This document shows positions 27,571 to 40,515 of a stretch of 64,000 nt of DNA, one piece after another; position 1 is the first letter of the stretch, and the number at the start of each line of letters is the position of its first letter. The stretch covers positions 20,887,883 to 20,951,882 of the forward strand of contig NC_088789.1 in NCBI RefSeq assembly GCF_949628265.1, read 5' to 3'. The notes under the pieces are model-generated. The model searched no databases. It was not told the origin of the DNA and worked only from the letters and a program-made list of their open reading frames with translations. Position numbers and translations under genes: made by a program. The DNA comes from Cloeon dipterum (lineage: Eukaryota > Arthropoda > Insecta > Ephemeroptera > Baetidae).

Positions 27571-30500
27571 ACCGACCAACCGCGAACTGCCCCCCATCCT
27601 TCCTTCGGGACGCTCCACAGCCTTTTAAAGGTTAACAGAATCTCGTATCAGGAGAGAGTAAGAGTGAGATGAGACTAATATCATGATGCTTATCAAGGAT
27701 GACCACCCTGGGAGGCGCATTTCTTTATTACACCGTCTGATTCTCCGGGAATTTGAACGTCCGCAAGACAATCGAAGAATAGAGAGGGTTAGGGCGGGTC
27801 CAGTTACGACTAATTTTAAAATTCCCATGGAACATAATGAATGGATGGGAAATAAAAAAGATTTAATGGAAACAAAAAATTCCAGCTGTGATTTTCTAGG
27901 ATTGTATTCAAATAAGAATGCGAGCCCTGCAAGCAAATCACGCTTTTTATTGATAGCAAATTTAAGAGTTGAAATAATTATCCCTGATAATACCAGGCTT
28001 TGCACAGCAAAAAAATTGTGTTGTAAAAATTCAAATTTCTTCGGTATATTGTTTTAAAATTCCGAGAAAAATCGATTAGTCCCACCATTTTACAATAAGG
28101 GTAAAATTTTAAAATGATTTTTAAATTTCCAATTTTAACCATAGGGGAAATAGAATATAAGCCTGTTGGCAGCACGAATTTTTAAAATTTGAATTAGGAA
28201 AATAAAATCTCCAGTAAATTTGTTTTCCTATTTAACATCTTGAAAAAGAGTAAATATATCCAAAATTGCACTAATTTTTCAATTTATTTCGATGCATCCC
28301 TCGAAAATATATCTTTAGTATTGGAAATAAATGAAACTAGGCTTCATCCTCGTTGCTTTACAATTGTCGTTTTAATTTCTCGACTATAGTTGCGACGTCA
28401 TCCAGTACGTCCTAATCATGAGTAATGAATTAAAATCAATACAATATAATGTCACATCTAAAATTACACAAAAAAATCCGACAGAAAAAATTCCAAACAC
28501 TTCTTAACAAATAAATATCACCCACCTATTCATGAGGCTAGCTTCAAATACCAAATGAGAAAACTCTTAAGTCCACCACTTTGTTAAATAACACGCGCAC
28601 CCCACAGGCGGTAGGGAACCCTATTGTTCAGTGAGCTAAAATTTCTAATTTCAGCGCCTAAACTATTCTTCCAAGCATGTGGCTCGGATTACTTATAACA
28701 TTATCCGAGCATTCCATTGCCACCGCCTCCAAAACCACCCTCTTCCAAGAATTTCCACATTCTTTCAATCAAACGTATTTAATTATGGACGTTTTCTTGT
28801 GCATGCCGTGCTAACTGGAAACCACTGTTCGTCAAGCTCACACTGCTTTTTCCTACTGCTCGCTTTCGACGATCTTGAAATTCGTGCTCTTTTTATGAAA
28901 TTAAAGTACACGAACTGAAAAAAATAGTTTTTAACCCAACTAAATTTTTGATTCCGATTTCAATTAAAATTATTCTTATCGGAATCTAACCAACGACGTG
29001 TACATTTTAATGAATATTAAAACCTGATGAATAACGTAGACCACAATTTTATGGCAGGTACTCGTCACTCACTTGAAAATCATTAAACGCATTTAAATTT
29101 TAACAAATTTTCTTTATTGAGGTCTTTCAAAGTGTTTTAAAAAGTTAAAAAATACTTATCTGAAACATTTTATTTTAAATTACTCGCGAGTCGTAACTAT
29201 TCTTTACCTCTTGTGACTCTAAAAAGTTCACGACATGTATTAAAATGTGGCATGGTGATAAAAACGACAGTTGCATTCATTGAAATTCCTCGTGGCACGG
29301 TGAGCATGAAAAATTCAAGAAGCCAAAGGAATCTTATGACGACATTGCTTTTGTGTTTGATACGGGATGAACCGCGCGTGCAACACCTGAGGGATGGAGC
29401 AGAAATGCATCAAGAAAAGTCGACTTCTGCTGGTGAACACGAGCGGAGCGGTCACTCCAGCGACGAGAACGCTTTGCACGTGCAGTGTATATGTGCTTGA
29501 AAATAAAAATGCGGCAGTTTTCGGTTGGAAATCTCCACGTGTGAGAGATTTGGACCGGATGACGGCTTTTGCTGGCACGGCGGCGGCAGCGACAATGCCG
29601 GGGCTCATTCTGCAAGTGTTGCGCACAAATGTGACGTTTCCGCATTGTCGTCTCGAGTTCTTTCTGACCGGGTTCACAAAAAGAAAGGCGATAATCGCGT
29701 TACGTGCTTACTCATGTAGAGCGCGAGAAGTCGCTGCAGCCCCGCGGCATCTGCGCCTCGTCGTCGGGATTACGTTTTTCCGTGCGCGTTTTGACGGACA
29801 TTGCGAAAAGTTTTCTTATTACCGCGCTGAAAGGAAAAGTGCATATATGCGGCCTTTGTTGTCTTTTCCTTCTGGACCGTTTTTCGCCCTTTTCGCTCCA
29901 CGCGCTCCGTTCCCACACCGAGGCACAGCAGCAGAAAATTTGTTTGCGCCTTTTGTGTCTGCGCGCGTGAATGGGATCCGGCGCAAATATTTAACTGCAC
30001 TTTGTGAAATAAGCAAAAGCAGGCCTCGGGAAAATAGCTGCACACACCGGTACAATGAGCTTTGATTTGACGTATTGCAGCAGCTTTAAGTTCAACGATC
30101 TTTTCTGTCAATCCACATTCTTGTGCTAAACGCGTCAGGAAAATAAAATTGCGATGGGTCTGGACTTAAGAGGGTTTAGTTTTTTTTTAATTTGAACATT
30201 TCCTTTAATTTCAAAAAATGTTTAAGTTCGAAGGACCCGGATCAATCGGGTAAATTCTTTCTTCTATTTTAAGCTGTTCTTAACTTAATTCATAACGATT
30301 TATCAAATTCAATTCTCTTAAAATGTTTATTTAGTTAGATTTTAAAATTGATAACTGTTGTCAAATAATTTTACTCTAAATTCGATTGTAAATTCTGTTT
30401 AAGGCCCTTGCATTCTGTTAATCACAATCGGACTGATTAAAAGAAGAATTGTTCAAGGCTCCGAGAGATATTTTTCACCCCTTACCCCAAATAAATAACA

Positions 30501-31145
30501 ATTTAAAAATAATTAAGTATACTGTGGAAAGTTGAACACAGAAAGATTTAGGTGTCTTACAAGCTTTCAATCAGCGAGGGAGAATTTTATTAAAATTGCT
30601 TCTTAAGTTTGTTGCATTTACTCTCGTAAAATGCTGAAGAATCAACTATGGTGTGTAAAGCAGTTCAAGCTTATTTCAAATACAATATTTATCTCAAAAC
30701 AAACTATGCTAACTTTTCTTGAATTCATAGAATAAAATCCACTACTTTTCCTTCTTATCCCACAGAAATATTATCGCTGCAATAATTTTTTCGTCACTAA
30801 AAACATGTTTGACTTTGGAATGAAATTCAATCTCTTCGGAATTTCATAAATTAATTAGGTTAAGAATTGAATTATTTGCTCTTATACTGCTTTAATTGTA
30901 CAAGAACGATTAAGTCAATTATTTAATGTTTTCCGTTTTTCATAGAGTTTCATTCATTAAATTTTGTTATAAATCTTTAAATTTTAATTTTCCTTTCATT
31001 GAACTTATTAAAAAACACATTCAAATATTAAAATGGTAAAAAAGGTATTAGGGTTTCCAATTGCTCTTTGACAGTTTCATTTTTAATAAAAAAGTTTATT
31101 TATTGCTTTGTTTCTTTTATATGAATTATTGACATATTTTTTCTT

Positions 31146-31300
31146 TAGTATAAAAAGGCTTTAGGTTCTCAATCTTAGCACTCAGCATTGATCGAAGAAA
31201 TCAGTATGTACAAAAAACCTTTTCTGAATTCCAAATTGATTTTAAAACGAATTGGTAAAAAAAAATGCTATATCATCTGTCGTAAAACGTTAGCTAAATA
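31146..31300 (+). promoter_or_regulatory. TATA-box promoter-like site
   Basis: tataaaaaggc at about 31,150 is followed some 30 bases later by initiator-like tcagca, then an ATG at 31,205 opening a 31-codon basic frame. The TATA-to-initiator spacing fits insect core promoters. The short frame is not recognisable, so any transcript is hypothetical. Confidence 0.25.
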
Positions 31301-33632
31301 GTGCTTTTTGATGTTGCAACTGTTTATTCGCGATTCCCAGAGGGCTTATAAATTGCGAGCTTGGTTGAGCCGGCATTGGTTAGTTGTGTAATTTCGTGAA
31401 TTTATTACCAAAAACAACCGTCCCCAATTTTTTAGGTGAGCGTTTTTTCGCGACACCCGCGGAGAGATGACAGTGCGCCGAAAAAAGCACTTCAAAAAAT
31501 GGTTTAAAAGCCATAAAGTAGGACAGTAATGCGCTAAACATGTCACGCAGCTCGATGACAGAGATTGTTTCCCATCTCCTTCCTTCCGAGCCGAGAAAGA
31601 GAAGAGCAGCCATGTGAAAAAAGGTGTGCAGAGCAGGGGTATCATCCCCGCGCAAAAGAGATTTAACTCGGGGGGACAGTATTCGGTTTTTTCTTGCGTC
31701 GCTCGTGGGGTCAGCCCCGAGAGAGCAGCTGGGCCTTCAGAAAGGCGGCCAAGAACGAGGCAAAGAAACGCCGCCGCCGCGCCACCCCTCTCAAACTCCA
31801 TACAAATGCTCACAACACACACGCAACATGCAAAACTGCGTTCAAATCCAACTGAAATAACCTCGCTTCTTACTGCCGTAGCTTCTGCCCTGCCTCGGGA
31901 GAGGGATTTTAATCACAAAATAATTTATTCAAATTCTTTACTAAAGTTGAAGAGTTTTTAGGTTTTTGAATTTTACCATTTTTTACGTTTAATATATGAT
32001 TAAAATTGATAGCTTTTAAAAATGGCAATATATATTTTTGTTAGTAAGCTGATTTTTTATAAATTAAAATTATGCATCGCAATTTTCCCTTTCAGTATGT
32101 AAATAGCAAAATTTATGAAAAGTATAAAAAGAGCTATCTTGATGCAGCCAAAAAGCACAAAGGTAAATATATATTTAAATTATAAATAAAATATTATAAC
32201 TTTTAAATAAATGTTTTAGTTTTGCTACAACAAAAAATAAAGATTTCACTGCGGTTGGGTAGTTATGTTTTTAAAACATTTTTTATTTCATAAAATGCAA
32301 TTAATATTAAAATGATAGAATTTTTGTAGGGAAAATTTCAAAGGTGTTTAATCATTTTGCCAAGTCTTGGGAAAATACGTATAAATATACGGTCAAATTC
32401 AAGTAATTAAAAAGTATTTAATTATTTTTATTACCAAAATACATAACTCTATTATTTGTATAAGTTGATCTTGATGCACTCAAACATTTTCAAAATTAAA
32501 ATTTCGCGATTTTTTTTTAATTAAACCAGGTTTGAAGATAGAACTCATGGCTTGAATATCCTCAGATATTTTTTGAAGTCAAAAACAGTCCTGAAATCTA
32601 CAAAAATGTGATATATTTATATCATTTATTAGGTGCGTAAATGTTTTTAACTGCCAAAATCAAGAATTGATTTTATCTGATGATGCTTAGTTAATTAAAT
32701 TTATAGCAGAAGAAGATTTCATCAATAAACCAGAAGTTAGTGATTAAAATCCACCTCTCACAAAATCTTTTCATAGAGAGATTGCTGCTGCTCTGGCAGA
32801 GATTCTCTCCCCGCAGGATGCCGAAGGCACACTGTACTCTTGAAATTATAATTTACTCGCGTCGGTGAATGGCTCCCGAGCTCTTTGACATCAAATTGAA
32901 AATATAATTTAGTCACAGCCGCTCGTAAATCGCGTCAGAATCAATAGCGAAATTCCCGGCGTTTCCCGACAAAAACGGAGCCGCACTGTTAGTCACACTT
33001 CTTCGTCGTAAATTTCGGAATTAACGAGTTGTGTACGCGCGAAGAAAAGAGAAAAGCCGAATTTATGGCTCGGAAAGAGCGCGACCGTCGAAAATTAAGT
33101 TGGCCAAAGGGAATCACCGCGGCCGGACATCTGCATTGTGTCGTTTGGGAAATGGAAATGAGCAATCCGTCTGTCCTGTGTCAATAAAAATCTACTGACC
33201 GAATTCAGGATTTCATGCTCAGTCACCTCTAATAGCAATTTATTGGATAACGAATTTCTCGTTTTCGAGCAGCAGCATTTTATGAGCTCGTAAAAATTTC
33301 TTTTTTATTTTTGTGGAAGTGATGACTGGACGTATACAAATTAATCTGGTTTGTGCAGTAAAATTTTTTAGTGCTTTTTTGACGTCTTAATCCCTCGTTA
33401 TGTCCTCCTGCAGGTATGATTTCAGTATTTAGAATTAAAAATATTTAAATTCAGAGGGAAGTGATGAAAGATTTTTATAATTTAAAATAATACATATGAC
33501 TTTCAGTGTAAACAATTTTACAATAACTTCTGCCATATGCGAAAAACAAGGAATAGAAGTCTAAACAATAATTGTTAAAGAACTATTAATTATTTTCACA
33601 CATACTCTTGTATTTTTGTTTTTACTTTAAAA

Positions 33633-33694
33633 ACAAAAATTCAAAAATTACCAGGAAAAACAAAAATTCAAAAATTACCAGGAAAAACAAAATT
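33633..33694. repeat. 27-bp tandem repeat, about 2.3 units
   Basis: The unit reads acaaaaattc followed by aaaaattaccaggaaaa. Two complete, identical copies are directly adjacent (33,633-33,659 and 33,660-33,686), then a partial third copy starts. Confidence 0.8.
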
Positions 33695-35778
33695 CATGCC
33701 ACAGTATTAGGTGTAGAGATAATTCTGAACTAGCGATCATTGAAAATATCCGCCTGTTCTCATCTCTGACAATGAGTGCAAATGAAAATAGTAAACGAGA
33801 AATAAGAGACAATTTTGCAACCCGTATCTCCCTGTGATACAAATTACCACTTACAACATTCCATCCTTTCTTATTAGAGCCATTTTCAAAGAGTGAAAAC
33901 TGCTTCAAACATCACGAAAAATATTCTAAAATGGAAAAAAAATTTCGTGTGTGCCTTCTATAGACAGAACGGCAGTTAGCATGAGCCTTCTAGAATAAAG
34001 CCATGGCCAAATCAGTTTTTTAAATTAAATTCTCCCCTTGTGTTTTCATCCCATTTTCTTACTTAGGGTTTGAAGTTGATTTAGTAATTTATTGCAAATT
34101 TCTTTCCTTGTAATTCCAAGCTAAAAATAAATGATTTTGCTGTACAAGCCTCTATATGAAAATTTAGAAAAAAAACAGCTGAAAAGCTTGTTACGCCAAA
34201 GTCTAATTCTTCGCGCAGGTGTCTTGGCCGTTAGTAAAATTTTCTGTTAAGCCGGGAGAGTGCGTCATTAAGAAACGAACTCGATCAGAGATTTGTATCA
34301 CAGCAGCGAATCAGAAGCACATGTGAGCGAAAAGACAATAAGATTGCATGTCGCGTGAAAATTACATAAACACGATCGCAGCTAGCCTCCCCTGCTTTAA
34401 TTGCCGTGCGTAAACATTTTTGTGACCATATGTGAGTACGTTTCTGTCTTAAAGGAGATCATATCACGATAAGAAGTGCGGAAAAAACAGGCATTTCACG
34501 TTTCCAGCAAACAGAAAAAACATGACAGTTTTTAAATGTCTCGAGATTCTCACGCTCGGGAAATTAATTACATTCCGTTTCTTTTCTACCTTCTTCTATT
34601 TTTTGAACGCACTGTTAAGGGGTCGGATGACTTATTTAGAGAAGAAAAAAATTGGAGGTGCAATTTGAATTGATTTATGTGACTTTCATAAACAATGCAG
34701 AGGGAACAAAAATGATGGATCGCTCTCACAACTGAGCGCGAGTGCCAATTATTACACGCTTTAAAACGGGATGAATAGAAGGAAGGAACAGACGGCGTCG
34801 ACCGGAAAACAATAAGGAAGCTGATTCGAGATGCTGGACGCAAAAAAATACACGAAAAGGGTTCACACAGTCATAGGAGAGAAAAAATTGCTCCGGACTG
34901 GTTGAGGAAAAATCACATAAATATATCTCGTATTTTAAAATGGTGACATTTTCAATGAGTAAATATATCTGTTGATGAATAATTAGATCTAGTATATACG
35001 TTAATTAATTCTATTTTTTGTTCTAATAAATCAAATAAATTAGCATTCAGGGATTTTTTGTGGTGTTTAAAAATGAAATCTCCACAAGGTGATTGAAATT
35101 TATCTTGGAAAATGATTTAGAATTCACCATCATAAAAATTATAAATAAATTCTAGTTTTGCCAGAATAGGAATTAGTTTTTTTGGTGATTTTAAAATAAA
35201 AAAATATTGAGTTGCAAACAATTCAATCTTTGCGTACTATAAAAACCATTGATGGGAGCTTAAAACATTTTGTTTCTATTAAATTTCCATGAAGAATGTT
35301 AACATTCTTCACCGCTCACTGGGGTGCATAATTTCCGCATTAAAGTGCACAAGTAAATATTAATGCGCATCACCATTCTCGGCAGCAATATGCTTTTAAT
35401 AGAGTTTAATGTGAATAAAAGCGCGACGAAACCACAAAACCCTTTTGCCGATCGCGGAACCGTTTTTTGCCCATCCGTCTTTATGCACGACAGATGGTAA
35501 TTACACAGCAAAATCGAATCACCCTTCTACAAAGCGTATCACCGCAAGAGATGCATAAAAAATCCATTTGTGAAAAGAATTAAAAGAAAAGCCTCCTTCG
35601 AAATCGATCTGCTGCTTTAAATAGGTGCAGTCAAGTCGGAAATATGAGATGCGGCGCGGCAAATGCACCGCAGGGTTGCTGCGATTCGGTCGTTAATATT
35701 ACGAGGAGAACCAACAACCCTTGACCGCGGTATTTATTGACGTAATTTTGAGCACGCATTGTCGCGTTTGCCGCGCGC

Positions 35779-35868
35779 GCATATAAATAAACGCTGTCAC
35801 TGCATAAGGCAGGGAAAAAATGACGAACACATTCATTTTTATTTTGCTATTTCTCTTGATCATTTAAC
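35779..35868 (+). promoter_or_regulatory. TATA-box promoter-like site with a signal-peptide-like mini-frame
   Basis: catataaataaacgc is followed at promoter-like distance by tcactgc, then ATG at 35,820. The frame reads MTNTFIFILLFLLII and stops after 15 residues. The hydrophobic start looks like a signal peptide, but no splice donor lets the frame continue. It may be the dead start of a lost secreted gene or chance. Confidence 0.22.
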
Positions 35869-36250
35869 CGCTTGTTAGAAATGTCAAATGTCATGCTTTT
35901 TTATGGTTTTAGATCTAATTTTTGTTAATATAGAATAATTTCGTGTTGAACACTAAATGTTTTTAAAATCCATTTCAAGGGGATTCTTAAATTTAAACTC
36001 CAGGTTGATGAATAATTTGTTATATTATGCTCCGTTAAAATTTAACCGTTTTCGTCTCGAATTTTAAAGTGTGATGAGGAAAAATATTACAACTAGAAGC
36101 ATCGAGTACAGACTTGATAGGAATGATACATTAATGAATGTTGCATCATCCAATTTTAAACAGGGATAAATTATTTTCGTCATTAATATCATTGAATGCG
36201 ACCACTATCATGAGCATCGGACCTTTCACATGAGATGGTGATGACTGAAT

Positions 36251-36276
36251 TGACCTTTTGTAAGGTTAAGGTTGAG
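36251..36276 (+). promoter_or_regulatory. Half-site cluster before protease gene A
   Basis: tgacct (36,251-36,256) and aggtta (36,263-36,268) are followed by aaggttg, about 120-150 bases before the start codon. Clusters with the same kind of half-site occur at matching distance before genes B and C. The AGGTCA/TGACCT core is the half-site of nuclear receptors; function is inferred. Confidence 0.35.
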
Positions 36277-36397
36277 GAATTGATAAGCTACAAGACGGAT
36301 AATTTGTGATAAATTCTAGCACAAACATACTTCATTTTTAAGAAGACCATCCTCTCTTGTAAATTGAGGTGAATATATAGATCAAAAACCGAGAACC

Positions 36398-39300
36398 ATG
36401 AGCACAGGATTATTTGTGCTCCTGATGACAACCGTGGCAGCATGCGAGGGAGCCATTTACTTTGATCAAAGGGTGATATTTTATGTTACTCAAAGCATAA
36501 TACCAAGATTCGCTCATCTTTAATTTGATCTTTCAGCCTCACCAGCCAGCAAGTGAATGTCGGAATTTCGGCAAAGAGAGGCCTGAATTGGAAGCGCCAG
36601 GTTAATCCCTTGAAATCAAACGCAATATCGGAAATCTTCAAAAACTAATATTTACCCTTAAATGAGTTCATTTTTTAATTATAATTAAAATTTTAATCTT
36701 TACTCCTTTTTGTAACTGGCATTTCTTGACGTTCATTTTAGTGTATTCTCCTGGAGATGAAAATTTGAGTTTTGAAGATTGCGGTCTTTGGGATGGTACT
36801 GGTGACATGCCGTGGACCGTGATAATCATCATTTACACTAATGATGGCGCTTTTGCAAGCGACACGGTATGCATACAATATACACTGAATTACAAAGCTT
36901 TTCCATTTTCCTTTTTTTTTAAATAATTATAATCAATCGTAATGATGTTTATAAGCATGTAGACAATCCCATGTATGGCTTTTTGGTGTCGAAGCAAACT
37001 GTGCTGGTCCCTTTTCGTGAGTATAACCATCAATTCTATGCAAATTCTTTAAAATAAAATAGCGCGTTGCATCTTGATTTTGCTACTCAGGAAGATAAAA
37101 AGTCATTTAAAAATATCGCATCAAGATGTATTACTTAATTAAATTTTCAATAGTATCTATTTAAAATGAGCATTAAATATTCTTGATATACAGGAGCATG
37201 ACTTGAAACTAATTAAAAATGTAGAGAAAAATTTTAATGCTTTTGTTGTTACTTCTATAAAGAGACTTATCCCTGATTTATAATTGTTCTTTATTCGCAT
37301 TCCAGGTTCAGGTGGGAATCAATATCAACAATTTCTATCACATTATGAGCTGCGTTATTTTCAGTTATACCCAAATACGAAGTGGAAAACTATCGCCTGT
37401 ATGCTGGTCCATGCTATTCTGGGCCAAAAACAGATTCTTGTAAATTTGGAAGAGGATTACTTCAGCAAAAAGTAGGAATTCATTGCATTATTTGTATGAT
37501 TTTATCAGAATATGAATATTTTTTCAATCCTAACAATTATTAAACATTTTTGTATGTTAGGTTTTATCAAGGGAAAGTTTCTTTTTGAAAATCCAACCAG
37601 TGGCAATCACGCAGCATTTGAGGCCAATCTGTTTATGGAATCGGAACAATTTGCAAGACTCCATTTTTCCAACCTTTATTTTTACTAAAAAGGAGGTATG
37701 ATTTGCACTCATTTCATTTAACTGTTTTTTTTTTCGGAAATAACAATTTCCAGACCAAACTTAGGGCTGCTACACTGCTGAACCATCAACAATGCTATCG
37801 CAATAATTTGACATATCCTCCAATTTGCGATAATATGGAAAGGCTCATGTGCACTGGCTTGGAATTATCAGGTTTTTATGCTTCTATTTGCTTACTAACA
37901 ATGTCACATCACATCACGTGGTCAAAATCACAACAACAATATGTACAATTTCAGACGAGGAAAGTTATTGAGCTACAGAAAACCAATTAATTAGACCATT
38001 GTCACGGCAGATCATAAATTAAAATAATTGAAAGTTAGTTTCAAAAATTAAAAAATATTTTTCTGGTTTCACGCCTCTTTGTATTTTATTGTATGGTGTT
38101 TGTCTGCATTTATAATTTTTATTTTCAGGAGTATTTCTTACTATGAAGGTTGCAAACCGACATTATCTACGTGCTGTCGAATGGGGCTATCCAGTGCTTA
38201 GTAAAGATCTGGTTGAAAATAGGATTCTCTGGTCGGATATTATTTATTTCGTTAGCCTTATTGTTGCTCTCTCGCCTGATTTGACTCTGATGCCAAAACC
38301 CCCTAAACCAGCAAAAAAGATAGGCATGCAATATACAAAATGAGATTAATTAATAAATAATACCCTTTTATTTTTAACAGACTTTGGTGTCCAGGAGAGC
38401 TTTGCAGGTTGCGGGGAAATCACACAAGACAAAAGAAGAGGCCGTCAACGGCGAGACGACTCGCGGTTCGCATTAATTCACCATGGCACAAACGCTCCGA
38501 TCGAGCAAAATCCCTGGCACGCGAGTCTGACTGTACACTTGCCAATGACAGAACCAAATTACGACTTCTGCGGCGGCACATTGGTGTCCAAGAGGGTTGT
38601 AGTGACAGGTGAATAGCGATTTTTAAAAAAAATGTTTTTTTATTGCTGAACATAAAATATGATTTGCCTTTTTTGAATCTTTTTTGACTTCGCAGCCGCC
38701 CATTGCCTCTACAGTCCATCAACTGGTGCTCAATATGAAGCCGAATGGCTGGAAATTACCTTAGGGATGTATAACGCAGTAGACAGCGATGAAATCGGGC
38801 GACAGATGGTCCGGGTATTAAATTTATTTTTAATTTACTTTGCGTTTTTCCAGGTTGGTTAGAGAGGCGTATTAATTTTTTCTTCAATCGCTATTTACTT
38901 TCTAAAATATTATTTTAAAATAAAATTTAATATCTTTTGCATATATTTGAAGTGACAAAAATCCAAAGTCATTTTGTATTTGCAAGACATTGAAAAATTA
39001 CGGTTGGTTAATCGGTAATGTTAAAAAACTACAAAATGATTTGTCTGTTGTTACACGATTTGATAGCCAATAAAGATAAAAATGCTGTCCTAGAACTTCA
39101 TTAAAAATGCCATGAAAAAATGGATTTGGAAACCACCAAAATATTTAATTAATTGTTTCACGTTTTAAGTAATGAAATCCCATGTTGCACAGGCTGCTTC
39201 AGTTGTTATTCATCAGGAATACAACCACGATAGAAAAGATTTGCAGCACGACTTGGCATTGATAATCGTGAAAGAAAGCAGCATACAAATCACAGAGCGC

Positions 39301-39887
39301 GTAAAGCCTGCCTGCTTGTGGAACAGAGAATATGACTTTCATCACATTCAAAATAAAATTGGAAAGGTCTATTTCACTTGAAATTAATCGGTGTAAAATT
39401 AATAGAGATGTTTATCGGTTAACAGGTTGTTGGCTTTGGCCTGATAGAAAACTACTCGCGGCCAAACATCCTGCAGAAGGCGTTTTTGAGAATTGCACCA
39501 CATGAAGATTGCTTTTATTCCAATAAGAAGTTCTTCTCAAAGAATTTGAGGCCGGTACAAAACTTTTGCGTTGGATTTCCTAACAATGGTAAAATTAATC
39601 ATGTTTTTTAATATGAAACATTTATTCTCATTTTGGTATTATGATCAGCGACAAACGTTTGCGCCGGAGACAGCGGGGGTGGACTGCTCATCGCCGAGAG
39701 CACCTCTACCGGCAAACAGCGATTCTTTTTGCGAGGTGTTGTTAGTTTCGGCCTCTCCAAAATTGAGGAGATAAATAATGTTAGAACTCGCGTTTGTGAT
39801 ACGAATCAATTCGCTCTTTTTGTAGATATCACTTACTACATGGATTGGATTGTCCGGAACAGTCCTGATATTTCTGGTAATCTGTGA
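36398..39887 (+). CDS. Secreted two-domain serine protease, paralogue A
   Basis: Exons are 36398-36472, 36537-36600, 36742-36866, 36956-37016, 37365-37471, 37561-37695, 37754-37871, 38129-38323, 38381-38608, 38696-38814, 39193-39366, 39426-39588 and 39649-39887. They total 1803 nt, 600 residues. A signal peptide (MSTGLFVLLMTTVAACEG) leads to a degenerate trypsin-like domain (GDMPWTV, YGFLVSKQ, LRPICLWN) lacking the catalytic residues. A linker with RRGRQRRDD comes next, then a trypsin-like domain with PWHASL, AAHC (His372), HDLALI (Asp429) and AGDSGGG (Ser530). The residue at chymotrypsin position 189 is Asn524, so classical trypsin specificity is unlikely. Intron 8 starts with GC instead of GT. 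Exon 4 uses an acceptor giving a product four residues shorter than in B and C. It is the most diverged of the three. Substrate and biological role are unknown; an extracellular protease is inferred. Confidence 0.85.
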
Positions 39888-40023
39888 TTAACCTATCAGG
39901 CCACGCTTGCAAACCAATTAAATTTAAAAACGTTGAGTTCCAAAATTGAGATTTGATTTCTTTTACCCAGGAATTAAACCCCCGAAAATATTTCCCACGG
40001 GTTATAAGCATTTGTAAGCAAAA
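39888..40023 (+). terminator. 3' flank of gene A
   Basis: An attaaa hexamer lies near 39,916, about 30 bases after the stop, and may serve as the polyadenylation signal. From about 39,970 the sequence is homologous to 44,878 onwards, marking the left edge of the duplicated unit. Confidence 0.3.
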
Positions 40024-40515
40024 TTAGAAGCTGTGGGGGTTGAGTGCGGGCTGATTTGTGACTGTAGTAGTCTCTTTTGCATTGCAATGACGAGTTAATT
40101 CTGATTTGGGAGGATTGCAAATCTTCTGACTCGCTTCTTGCTGATTTGCACCTTTCCACCATGCGTGAATTAATATCCCTGGACGAATTCCTAGTTTTTC
40201 ATTAAAAGACGTCAGTGTGGTGGAGGCAATAAAATGAGGATGGTCTTTTTTCTGTATTGAACCTTTCCCTCGGCGGGAATTATCGGGACGCGATTTCCCG
40301 TAAAAAACGAAATGCGATTTAATAACACGATTCGACAAAACATCCTGTACTTGGAGGGAGACTGTGCCGCCAAGCAGTCCGTTAGTGCGGGTGGCATAAT
40401 ATATTTCCACGTCGCGGTGGAGCAGATTGAGGAGCTTCTTTGATGTAAGCCAAGCACTCATACTCATACACATGACTTGAGAAAAACAGCGCATGACAGA
40501 TGAGATGATATACAT
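40024..40515 (-). pseudogene. Open frame or gene fragment repeated between protease genes
   Basis: A 163-codon minus-strand frame contains DVEIYYATRTNGLLGGTV, then SHFVFYGKSR and GIRPGILIHAWWKG. The segment is duplicated at 44,925-45,480, where small indels break the frame. A short third piece lies near 63,485-63,530, also shifted. The strand-turn pattern faintly recalls the N-terminal half of arrestin-domain proteins (an IYY...G..V.L core followed by FxGK), but the match is too weak to name it. It is probably an old gene fragment carried along by duplications. Confidence 0.3.

Larger units (their letters stand above)
27620..36397. other. Gene-free DNA upstream of the protease cluster
   Basis: No coding exon is supported. 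GC-richer blocks lie at about 29.2-30.1, 31.3-31.9, 32.7-33.2, 34.2-34.8 and 35.3-35.8 kb. Two TATA-type promoter-like sites (31,146 and 35,781) are listed separately. The rest is AT-rich with no recognisable transposon. The stretch may hold regulatory elements of the leftward C2-domain gene or of the protease genes to the right. Confidence 0.35.

Noticed and set aside
29315-30111. Several open frames, including a 223-codon plus-strand frame
   Set aside because: Frames overlap on both strands in a GC-richer block. The translation shows no recognisable motif and stops are scarce for compositional reasons.
31346-31822. 158-codon minus-strand frame
   Set aside because: It overlaps comparable frames on the plus strand, contains no known motif and has no supporting splice sites.
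36398-36600. Possible GD_N-type N-terminal domain in the protease genes
   Set aside because: The segment after the signal peptide leads into PWTV, FLVxKQ and LRPICLWN patches, which fit a decayed trypsin domain and its intron phases instead.
36954-36962. Apparent frameshift in exon 4 of protease gene A
   Set aside because: The nearest acceptor (gtag/ac) breaks the frame, but the acceptor seven bases upstream (ataag/catgta) restores it and the 600-residue frame stays open.
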